The translations under genes were made by a program, and so were the position numbers. The notes beneath the pieces were generated by a model. It was not told the origin of the DNA, did not search any database, and worked only from the letters and a program-made list of their open reading frames with translations. This document shows, one piece after another, positions 8,271 through 14,584 of a DNA stretch of 47,803 nt (within the stretch, counting starts at the first letter, position 1; the number at the start of each line of letters is the position of its first letter). The DNA is from Candidatus Hydrogenedentota bacterium (GTDB lineage: Bacteria; Hydrogenedentota; Hydrogenedentia; Hydrogenedentales; JAGMZX01): contig JAKQEQ010000158.1 of the NCBI GenBank assembly GCA_029556545.1, positions 1-47,803 on the forward strand. Reading direction: 5' to 3'.

Positions 8271-8370
8271 ACTCGCTCGCGGCAACCAGGGACGGCATAC
8301 CCATTTCCCCTCCAGGATCGCCCTGTAGCACCCCGATGAGGGGAATCAGCATGGCGTCCCTGGGCTTTCT

Positions 8371-9186
8371 TTAACCCAATAACAACAGGGCGGTCTGGGG
8401 CACGATATTCGCTTGGGCGAGCACCGAAGTCCCCGCGCTGACCAGGATTTGGTTGCGGGTGAACCCGACGGTTTCCTGCGCGATATCCGCGTCGCGAATG
8501 GCGCTTTGCGAGGCCGCCGCGTTCTCCTCCTGGATGGCCAGGGTGTTGATGGTGAACTCGAGGCGGTTCTGGTAGGCGCCGAGCGAACTGCGCAGCGTGT
8601 TCACGCTCTGGATTGCGTTGTCGATGGTGCTGATTGCCGAGACCGCAAGCGCCATCGTGGATACCGAGACGGTGTTGACGCTCAGGTCGTTCGTCTTCGC
8701 CCCAGAGACCGTGACGGCCAGCACCTGGCTCGTGTACGCGCCCGACTGCAGCGTGATGGTCTGAGAGGAACTCAGTACGCGAATGCCGTTGTAGTCGGTG
8801 TCCAGCGCGATGCTGTCGATCTGCGCGAGCAACTGCTGGACTTCGGCGTCGAGCGCGGCGCGGTTGTTCGTGCTCTGCGTGCCGTTAGCCGATTGGACGG
8901 CCAGTTCGCGGATGCGCTGCAGGATGTTGGTGGTCTCGCTGAGGGCGCCCTCGGCGGTCTGCACGAGGCTGACGCCGTCCTGCGCGTTGCGCTGCGCGAC
9001 CTGGGTGCCGAGCACCTGGGATCGGAAGGCCTCCGCGATGGCCAGCCCCGCCGCGTCGTCCGCCGCCCGGTTGATGCGCAGGCCGCTCGAGAGGCGTTCG
9101 AGGCTCTTGTTCAGGGCCTGCGTGGACCTGCCGAGCTGGCGTGACGTATTGATTGCCGGGATGTTTGTATTGATTCGAAGTCCCAT
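8371..9186 (-). CDS. fliC: flagellin 1 (short, D0-D1 only)
   Basis: A 271-residue flagellin, the subunit of the extracellular flagellar filament. The conserved N-terminal coiled-coil half starts MGLRINTNIPAINTSRQL and carries SLERLSSGLRINRAADDAAG. The conserved C-terminal half contains NRLEFTINTLAIQEENAAAS and DADIAQETV. Between them is only a short beta-rich segment (about 135-180), so the D2/D3 surface domains are absent. LQRIRELAVQSANGT matches the region that in other bacteria forms the filament core and the TLR5 contact. It has 11 amino-acid differences from flagellin 2, with many synonymous differences. The start is fixed by AAGGAGG 7 nt upstream. A second GGAGG in a hairpin loop lies 22 nt further up. 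The last residues are LLLLG. It is the third of three tandem copies. Confidence 0.95.
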   Translation of the reverse strand: MGLRINTNIPAINTSRQLGRSTQALNKSLERLSSGLRINRAADDAAGLAIAEAFRSQVLGTQVAQRNAQDGVSLVQTAEGALSETTNILQRIRELAVQSANGTQSTNNRAALDAEVQQLLAQIDSIALDTDYNGIRVLSSSQTITLQSGAYTSQVLAVTVSGAKTNDLSVNTVSVSTMALAVSAISTIDNAIQSVNTLRSSLGAYQNRLEFTINTLAIQEENAAASQSAIRDADIAQETVGFTRNQILVSAGTSVLAQANIVPQTALLLLG

Positions 9187-9212
9187 GAGCTTACCTCCTT
9201 GAATGGCGTTAA

Positions 9213-9227
9213 GAGCCTCCTTGGCCC
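9213..9227 (-). promoter_or_regulatory. GGA-loop hairpin in flagellin 1 leader
   Basis: On the minus strand GGGCC-AAGGA-GGCTC can form a 5-bp stem (one G-U pair) that presents AAGGA in the loop. It lies about 15 nt upstream of the flagellin 1 Shine-Dalgarno (GGAGG at 9194-9198). The arrangement of GGA in a loop plus GGA in the SD is typical of paired CsrA sites. Equivalent hairpins occur before flagellins 2 and 3. Confidence 0.4.
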
Positions 9228-9346
9228 AACCAACGAATCATGACAAGCGGTTGCGGGAAACGCGCCACGAGTCCCGCCGTGGCGTCCCGGAGCACCGCTG
9301 TGTCGGACACATCCTTTCTCCCGCGCGCGAATATGGATAGCAGAGC

Positions 9347-9379
9347 CCACGACGCGCCGCGCGGTCTTGCGCGCCGTGG
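9347..9379 (-). terminator. hairpin between flagellin 2 and flagellin 1
   Basis: A 10-bp stem (9370-9379 with 9347-9356, one G-U pair) with a 13-nt loop begins 32 nt after the flagellin 2 stop. No T-run follows, so it may act as an mRNA-stabilising or partial termination structure rather than a full terminator. The rest of this spacer (9187-9410) shows no further gene. A smaller inverted repeat lies at 9263-9269 with 9278-9284. Confidence 0.35.
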
Positions 9380-9410
9380 CCCGCACTCTATCTATCGAGC
9401 AGCTGCCTGG

Positions 9411-10226
9411 TTACCGAAGTAACTGAAGGGCGGTCTGCGGCACGATGTTCGCCTGGGCCAGCACCGAAGTGCCCGCGCTTACGAGAATCTGGTTGCGCGT
9501 GAACTTCACGGTCTCCTGCGCGATGTCCGCGTCGCGAATGGCGCTTTGCGAAGCCGCCGCGTTTTCCTCCTGGATGGCCAGGGTGTTGATGGTGAATTCG
9601 AGGCGGTTCTGGTATGCGCCGAGCGAACTGCGGAGCGTGTTCACGCTCTGGATCGCGTTGTCGATGGTACTGATCGCGGAGACGGCGAGCGCCATCGTCG
9701 AGATGGACACCGAATTGACGCTCAGGTCGTTTGTCTTCGCGCCCGACACCACGACCGCCAGAACCTGACTCGTGTACGCGCCCGCCTGCAACGTAACGGT
9801 CTGCGAGGAACTCAGTACGCGGATGCCGTTGTAGTCGGTATCCAGCGCGATGCTATCTATCTGCGCGAGCAACTGCTGCACTTCCGCGTCGAGCGCGGCG
9901 CGGTTGTTCGTGCTCTGGGTGCCGTTTGCGGACTGGACGGCGAGTTCGCGAATGCGCTGCAGGATGTTGGTGGTCTCGCTGAGCGCGCCTTCGGCGGTCT
10001 GCACGAGGCTGACGCCGTCCTGCGCGTTTCGCTGCGCGACCTGGGTGCCGAGCACCTGGGAGCGAAACGACTCCGCGATGGCCAGTCCCGCCGCGTCGTC
10101 CGCCGCCCGGTTGATACGCAAGCCGCTTGAAAGTCTTTCGAGCGATTTGTTCAGGGCGGTGGTGGACCGCGCCAACTGGCGCGACGTGTTAATGGCGGGA
10201 ATGTTCGTGTTGATGCGTAATCCCAT
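9411..10226 (-). CDS. fliC: flagellin 2 (short, D0-D1 only)
   Basis: Second of three tandem flagellin genes, again exactly 271 residues and lacking D2/D3. It differs from flagellin 1 at about 11 positions, for example Ala53 to Ser, IT to VT in the central strand, and Gly to Lys before FTRNQ; the terminal residues are QLLR instead of LLLG. The open frame extends 20 codons upstream to 10286, but the family N-terminus MGLRIN begins at 10226 with CATTCAAGGAGG 9 nt before it. An in-frame ATG at 10259 preceded by GGAGG could give an 11-residue extension and is considered less likely. Its leader contains a hairpin with GGA in the loop. Confidence 0.95.
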   Translation of the reverse strand: MGLRINTNIPAINTSRQLARSTTALNKSLERLSSGLRINRAADDAAGLAIAESFRSQVLGTQVAQRNAQDGVSLVQTAEGALSETTNILQRIRELAVQSANGTQSTNNRAALDAEVQQLLAQIDSIALDTDYNGIRVLSSSQTVTLQAGAYTSQVLAVVVSGAKTNDLSVNSVSISTMALAVSAISTIDNAIQSVNTLRSSLGAYQNRLEFTINTLAIQEENAAASQSAIRDADIAQETVKFTRNQILVSAGTSVLAQANIVPQTALQLLR

Positions 10227-10250
10227 AATCGTAATCCTCCTTGAATGACC

Positions 10251-10270
10251 CCCGGGCATCCAAGCCCAGG
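10251..10270 (-). promoter_or_regulatory. GGA-loop hairpin in flagellin 2 leader
   Basis: On the minus strand CCTGGGC-TTGGAT-GCCCGGG forms a 7-bp stem (one U-G pair) with a 6-nt loop containing GGA. It lies 10 nt upstream of the flagellin 2 SD (GGAGG at 10236-10240), and another GGAGG is just before it (10272-10276). This is the clearest of the three GGA-loop structures. Confidence 0.45.
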
Positions 10271-10340
10271 TCCTCCCATAAAACACCGTTTACTTCGTCA
10301 CCATCGAGCGACGCGACTCGCCCGAGGCAACACTGAGGCA

Positions 10341-10362
10341 GACCTGCGGATCACCTCCTTTC
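10341..10362 (+). other. stretch resembling the 3' end of 16S rRNA
   Basis: The plus strand reads ACCTGCGG directly followed by ATCACCTCCTTTC. This equals the universal 3' end of bacterial 16S rRNA with about four bases (CTGG) missing in the middle. On the minus strand, which is the transcribed strand of the flagellin leader, it gives GAAAGGAGGTGAT, an unusually long Shine-Dalgarno match, yet no start codon follows at usable spacing. It lies 115-136 nt upstream of the flagellin 2 start. Function unknown; it could be chance or a ribosome-binding decoy. Confidence 0.4.
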
Positions 10363-10394
10363 GGTCCCGCCACGAGGGCGGAACCCGCGCGTTG

Positions 10395-10425
10395 GCGGCC
10401 GGACGCCTACGGGGCGTCCGGCCGC
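10395..10425 (-). terminator. strong hairpin after flagellin 3
   Basis: A perfect 13-bp inverted repeat (10395-10407 with 10413-10425, GCGGCCGGACGCC and its complement) encloses a 5-nt loop, 28 nt after the flagellin 3 stop. There is no T-tract. It probably protects or attenuates the flagellin 3 message and would make downstream flagellin 2 and 1 transcripts less abundant if it halts polymerase partly. Confidence 0.45.
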
Positions 10426-10452
10426 GGCCATGAACTATGTAGAACGGCGCGC

Positions 10453-11268
10453 CTACCCGAGGAGTTGGAGCGCCGTCTGCGGCACGATATTCGCCTGCGC
10501 CAGGACCGACGTGCCCGCGCTGACGAGAATCTGGTTGCGCGTGAACGCCACCGTCTCTTGCGCGATATCGGCGTCGCGGATGGCGCTTTGCGAGGCCGCC
10601 GCGTTCTCTTCCTGGATCGCCAGGGTGTTAATGGTGAATTCGAGACGGTTCTGGTACGCGCCGAGCGCGCTGCGCAGCGTGTTCACGCTTTGGATCGCGT
10701 TGTCGATGGTGCTGATTGCGGAAACCGCGAGGTCCATCGTCGAGATGGTGACGGTGTTGACGCTCAGATCGTTTGTCTTCGCGCCCGACACCACGACCGC
10801 CAGCACCTGACTCGTGTACGCTCCTGACTGCAACGTCACGGTCTGCGACGAACTCAGCACGCGGATGCCGTTGTAGTCGGTGTCCAGCGCGATGCTGTCG
10901 ATCTGCGCGAGCAACTGCTGCACTTCCGCGTCGAGGGCGGCGCGGTTGTTCGTGCTCTGCGTGCCGTTGGCCGACTGCACGGCCAGTTCGCGGATGCGCT
11001 GCAGGATGTTGGTGGTCTCGCTGAGTGCGCCTTCGGCGGTCTGCACGAGGCTGACGCCGTCCTGCGCGTTGCGTTGCGCGACCTGGGTGCCGAGCACCTG
11101 GGAGCGAAACGACTCCGCGATGGCCAGTCCCGCCGCGTCATCCGCCGCCCGGTTGATACGCAAACCGCTCGAGAGTCTCTCGAGCGATTTGTTCAACGCG
11201 TTCGTGGAGCGCCGCAGGACGCGCGCCGTGTTTAGCGCAGGTACATTGGTGTTGATTCGAAGTCCCAT
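10453..11268 (-). CDS. fliC: flagellin 3 (short, D0-D1 only), promoter-proximal copy
   Basis: First transcribed of the three 271-residue flagellin genes. It is the most diverged at the extreme N-terminus (NTNVPALNTARVLRRSTNAL compared with NIPAINTSRQL in the others) and has SALGAYQNR and ETVAFTRNQ where the others have SSLG and GFT or KFT. The remaining coiled-coil core is nearly identical to its paralogues. The start is supported by GGAGG 8 nt upstream. An exact sigma-28 promoter lies about 345 bp upstream and no other promoter of that type is visible before flagellins 2 or 1. The long leader contains a five-codon upstream frame and a GGA-loop hairpin. No other flagellar genes except flaG are in the window. 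Confidence 0.95.
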   Translation of the reverse strand: MGLRINTNVPALNTARVLRRSTNALNKSLERLSSGLRINRAADDAAGLAIAESFRSQVLGTQVAQRNAQDGVSLVQTAEGALSETTNILQRIRELAVQSANGTQSTNNRAALDAEVQQLLAQIDSIALDTDYNGIRVLSSSQTVTLQSGAYTSQVLAVVVSGAKTNDLSVNTVTISTMDLAVSAISTIDNAIQSVNTLRSALGAYQNRLEFTINTLAIQEENAAASQSAIRDADIAQETVAFTRNQILVSAGTSVLAQANIVPQTALQLLG

Positions 11269-11290
11269 AGCATTGTCCTCCGTGAATGGT

Positions 11291-11308
11291 TTAAGGCGGC
11301 GCTTCCAT
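11291..11308 (-). CDS. five-codon upstream ORF (MEAPP) in flagellin 3 leader
   Basis: Directly after GGAGG and a 3-nt gap the minus strand reads ATG GAA GCG CCG CCT TAA. It ends 22 nt before the flagellin 3 ATG and contains two consecutive proline codons, which slow ribosomes in the absence of EF-P. The spacing from the SD is short for efficient initiation. Whether it is translated is unknown. Confidence 0.25.
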   Translation of the reverse strand: MEAPP

Positions 11309-11313
11309 GCGCC
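11298..11313 (-). promoter_or_regulatory. GGA-loop hairpin in flagellin 3 leader
   Basis: GGCGC-ATGGAA-GCGCC on the minus strand forms a perfect 5-bp stem with a 6-nt loop that contains GGA and the start codon of the MEAPP upstream frame. It lies 17 nt upstream of the flagellin 3 SD (11277-11281). This is the third instance of a GGA-loop hairpin before a flagellin gene here. Confidence 0.4.
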
Positions 11314-11610
11314 TCCTCGTTGCGCCGTTCAGCCCGCAAAGGACTGAACTGGCCGCATCCCAGTGATACGGGAAGTCTCGCCAAGGGTCGGCCACGATTC
11401 CCGACCGCGCCCGCGCGCTCCGGCACGTCCCTATGTCAGGGCACACTGGCGCTTGCCGGGAAGCCGGCCCCAAGCGGCCCTTCCCGCCGACAGCCGGCGT
11501 CCGCTGTCCCTGCGCTACGCCGGTAGCCGCACCCATCAACTGTCGCAACCCCGATGTCCCCCGCTCCCATTCAGGTGTCGGCGAGGCCCATTCCGGGTTA
11601 CCTGTCGGTT

Positions 11611-11637
11611 TTATCGGCAACTTTAGCGGAAACTTTA
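11611..11637 (-). promoter_or_regulatory. sigma-28 (FliA) flagellin promoter
   Basis: The minus strand reads TAAAGTTT, 11 nt, GCCGATAA, which is the textbook FliA consensus with no mismatch and exact spacing. It is the only such site seen in the window and points at flagellin 3. It therefore implies that a FliA-type sigma factor is encoded elsewhere in the genome. Confidence 0.9.
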
Positions 11638-11863
11638 GCACTTTTTTCGGGGTGAAAGCGGCAGCCGTAAACCACTGAAAGCAAATATCTTACGCAAATA
11701 CCTCAATCCGAGCGGCATTATCGGGGTGAAAAAAGAATCGCTTCATTCCGCCATTTTCAGGCAGGCGACCGCCTCACACTTGGACCGCCAGTGGAATTCG
11801 ACCGGTATTGCGGGTAGCATGGGCGCATCGGGCGGTTTACTCGCCTCAGAAGGGCCTATCGTC

Positions 11864-14527
11864 ATGCGAGGAAGCAGTCATGATACTACGCTAATCGAAG
11901 TGGGGCCGCAACGAGTGTTCGCGGGGCGGCATTTGGACCAGATCGCGTTTCCCCTCGGCGGGATCGGCACGGGGTCCGTATCCCTGTCCGGGCACGGCGG
12001 GCTTCGGGATTGGGCCATTCAGAACCGGCCGGATTTCAACGGTTACGTGTCGCGGACCTTTCCGATGGTGTACGCGCGGGAGGCGGGCAAAGCACCTGTG
12101 TGCCGCGTGGCAATGGCGCCGCCCGCGCCGCCGTACATTGGCGGCGGCGGCGGGGACCCGCACGATTGCGGGCAAGGGTTCCCGCATCTGGACAATTGCC
12201 GGTTCCGGGGAGAATACCCCTTCGCGTGGCTGGACTTCGCCTGCGCGAAGCTGCCCGTAACGCTCTCGCTCGAAGCTTACAATCCGTTTATCCCCGGCAA
12301 TCCGGACGACTCCGGGTTTCCGGCGGCCATCCTGAAATACACGCTGCAAAACCGCAGGCGCAATCCCGTGGACGTGACTATCGCGTGGAGCGTGCTGAAT
12401 CCCGTGGGCGGGCTCGGGAAGGCCGCGGCTTCGGACCCGGTCTTGGGCGGGGTCGCGCAGGGCTACGGCGGCAACGTGAACCGCTATATTGAAGCGGCGG
12501 GTCTGCGCGGGCTTGAATTCGCATCGGAGAAGTGGCCCGAGACTCACCCGCGGTACGGAAGCGTCGCGCTGCTGACGCCCGAGAAGAACGTGACGGTCAT
12601 GCGCTATTGGTCGCGCAAGGGCTGGTTCACGCCGTACCATGAGTTGTGGGACGCCTTCTCGACGACGGGTCGCCTGCCGGACCATGAGTACGACCCGACG
12701 GAAGACGGTCAGACCGCGGCGGGCGCGCTGGGCATCCGTGTGCGGCTTCAACCACGCGCGGCGAAGACGGTCACGTTCTACATCACGTGGTATTTCCCGA
12801 ATTTCGAGAAGTACTGGCACGACGCGGCGTGCGTCAGCGAGGCGCTGCGGTCGGGGTGCTGTGCGCCGAAACGCGAACTGCCGACGTGGAAGAACTACTA
12901 CGCGACGCGATTTTCGAGCGCGGTCGATGTCGCTGCGCAATTGCACGCCCGGGAGAAGACGCTGCATGCCGCAACCAAGCGGTTTCACGACGCGCTGTTT
13001 TCGAGCACGCTGCCGCCGTATGTGATCGACGCGGTATCGAGCCAGGCGGCTATCTTGAAGACTGCCACGTGCCTGCGGCTGACGGACGGGACGTTCTACG
13101 GTTTCGAGGGGTCCGCGCCGGTGGGCGGGTGCTGCGAAGGGTCCTGTACGCACGTGTGGAATTATCAGCAGGCGCTCGCCTTCCTTTTCCCGAGTCTCGA
13201 ACGATCGATGCGTCTGGCTGATTACAAGCACAACCTGCGCCCGGACGGCAGCATGGGCTTCCGGCTGAACCTGCCGATCGGCGCGCCGCCTAACGACTTC
13301 CTGCCGTGCGCCGACGGCCAACTCGGCGGGATTATCAAGGCGTATCGCGATTGGAAGATCAGCGGCGACGACGCCTACGTCCGCCAGTTATGGCCGTCGT
13401 TGAAGCGCGCTCTAGAATATGCCTGGCGGGAGTGGGATCCGGATCGGACCGGCGTGCTGCGAGGCAGACAGCACAATACCTATGACATCGAGTTCTACGG
13501 CGAAAACACGATGACCTCGTGCTTCTATCTTGGCGCGTTGCTTGCCGGCGCGGAGATCGCGGCGCACCTCGGCGATGACGAGGCGGCGCGCGCGTACCGG
13601 GAGGTCTACGGGCGGGGCAGCGCGTGGATTGACACGGAACTGTTCAACGGCGAGTATTATGAGCAGCACTATGACCCCGAGGACGCGCCCGAGTATCAGT
13701 ACGGGAAGGGGTGTCTGGCGGACCAGGTGCTGGGCGTCTGGCTGGCCGAGGTCGCGGGGCTTGGCCCGGTGATCGACGCGGAACACGCGCGCAAGGCGCT
13801 GCGGGCGATATTCCGCCACAACTGGCGGGCCGATCTGCGCGAGCACGCCAACGCGCAGCGGGTATACGCCCTGCATGACGAAGCGGGGCTCCTCAACTGC
13901 ACGTGGCCCCAGGCCGGGCGGCCCGCCGTGCCGTTCCCCTACTCGGACGAGGTGTGGACCGGCATCGAGTATCAGGTGGCGAGTCATTGCATCCTCGCGG
14001 GGCTGGTCGAGGAAGGGCTGACCATCGTGCGAGCCGCGCGCGACCGATACGACGGACACAAGCGTAACCCCTGGGACGAATTCGAGTGCGGCCACCACTA
14101 CGCGCGGGCGATGGCGTCTTACGGGCTGTTGCTCGCGATCAGCGGGTTCCGCTACGACAAGGGCGCAGGGGTCATCGGTTTCGCGCCGCGTATTCACACG
14201 GGATCGGACGAATCGGACGGATCACCCGCGGGGGACATCGGGTTCGCGCCGTGCGTTCGCGCGCGCGATTTCCGTTGTTTCTGGGCGCTTGACGGGGCCT
14301 GGGGCGTCTACCATCAGCGCGCCGGCGGCGCGACCTTGACGGTCCTCTCGGGCGAGCTACCGCTGAGCCGTCTCGACCTGCCGCATCTCGCGGGGGCGAA
14401 GTCCGTCGCCCTCGCGTATGGCCGTCGCCGGTTCAAGGCGGCTGTCGACGAGTACGGTTCGATCACGCTGCCGACAACCCTGCATCTTGTGGCCGGCAGG
14501 CCGTTGGCTGTGAAAGTCAGGAAGTAA
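11864..14527 (+). CDS. GH116 family (GBA2-like, DUF608) glycoside hydrolase
   Basis: An approximately 887-residue cytoplasmic protein resembling non-lysosomal glucosylceramidase/beta-glucosidase of family GH116. The GBA2 N-terminal domain begins with GRHLDQIAFPLGGIGTGSVS. The (alpha/alpha)6 catalytic domain (DUF608) starts around 440 and shows WNYQQALAFLFPSLERSMR, QHNTYDIEFYGEN and the CLADQVLGVW motif, whose Asp620 matches the family acid/base. I could not place the nucleophile glutamate with certainty. The frame is open from a GTG at 11726, but the ATG at 11864 with AGAAGGG upstream fits the family. No signal peptide is visible. Near the C-terminus a 63-nt in-frame duplication (GFAPRI...GFAPCV) carries a TCGGACGG repeat. 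The substrate is likely a beta-glucoside or glucosylceramide but is unproven. A glycosyltransferase gene follows 57 nt later. Confidence 0.85.
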   Translation: MRGSSHDTTLIEVGPQRVFAGRHLDQIAFPLGGIGTGSVSLSGHGGLRDWAIQNRPDFNGYVSRTFPMVYAREAGKAPVCRVAMAPPAPPYIGGGGGDPHDCGQGFPHLDNCRFRGEYPFAWLDFACAKLPVTLSLEAYNPFIPGNPDDSGFPAAILKYTLQNRRRNPVDVTIAWSVLNPVGGLGKAAASDPVLGGVAQGYGGNVNRYIEAAGLRGLEFASEKWPETHPRYGSVALLTPEKNVTVMRYWSRKGWFTPYHELWDAFSTTGRLPDHEYDPTEDGQTAAGALGIRVRLQPRAAKTVTFYITWYFPNFEKYWHDAACVSEALRSGCCAPKRELPTWKNYYATRFSSAVDVAAQLHAREKTLHAATKRFHDALFSSTLPPYVIDAVSSQAAILKTATCLRLTDGTFYGFEGSAPVGGCCEGSCTHVWNYQQALAFLFPSLERSMRLADYKHNLRPDGSMGFRLNLPIGAPPNDFLPCADGQLGGIIKAYRDWKISGDDAYVRQLWPSLKRALEYAWREWDPDRTGVLRGRQHNTYDIEFYGENTMTSCFYLGALLAGAEIAAHLGDDEAARAYREVYGRGSAWIDTELFNGEYYEQHYDPEDAPEYQYGKGCLADQVLGVWLAEVAGLGPVIDAEHARKALRAIFRHNWRADLREHANAQRVYALHDEAGLLNCTWPQAGRPAVPFPYSDEVWTGIEYQVASHCILAGLVEEGLTIVRAARDRYDGHKRNPWDEFECGHHYARAMASYGLLLAISGFRYDKGAGVIGFAPRIHTGSDESDGSPAGDIGFAPCVRARDFRCFWALDGAWGVYHQRAGGATLTVLSGELPLSRLDLPHLAGAKSVALAYGRRRFKAAVDEYGSITLPTTLHLVAGRPLAVKVRK
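14174..14253 (+). repeat. 63-nt in-frame duplication with TCGGACGG repeat inside GH116
   Basis: A 17-nt block at 14174-14190 recurs at 14237-14253 with two mismatches (both encode IGFAP). The DNA between contains ATCGGACGAATCGGACGG, the same repeat word that forms a tandem array at 19736-19762. The insertion keeps the frame and encodes a flexible SDESDGSPAG segment. Confidence 0.6.
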
Positions 14528-14584
14528 GGGAGGCACGTTCGAGCGTGTGCTCGGCGCGGCCTACGTGTGGAGAGTTGCCGCACC

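Larger units (their letters stand above)
11269..11604 (-). promoter_or_regulatory. long structured 5' leader of flagellin 3
   Basis: If transcription starts about 7 nt after the sigma-28 -10 box, the mRNA has a leader of about 335 nt. It is very G+C-rich and can form several nested stems, for example CCGGCA at 11455-11460 pairing with TGCCGG around 11420-11425, with an inner CCCT/AGGG stem. Apart from the MEAPP frame no supported gene lies in it. The rest of the gap to the GH116 gene (11638-11863) is A+T-richer and shows no clear plus-strand promoter. Confidence 0.5.

Noticed and set aside
9385-9400. GCTCGATAG on the minus strand as a second sigma-28 -10 box before flagellin 1
   Set aside because: Only a partial match and no TAAA-type -35 box at the right distance.
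11726-11863. 46-residue N-terminal extension of the GH116 protein from GTG 11726
   Set aside because: It does not resemble the family N-terminus or a signal peptide, and the ATG at 11864 has a usable ribosome site.
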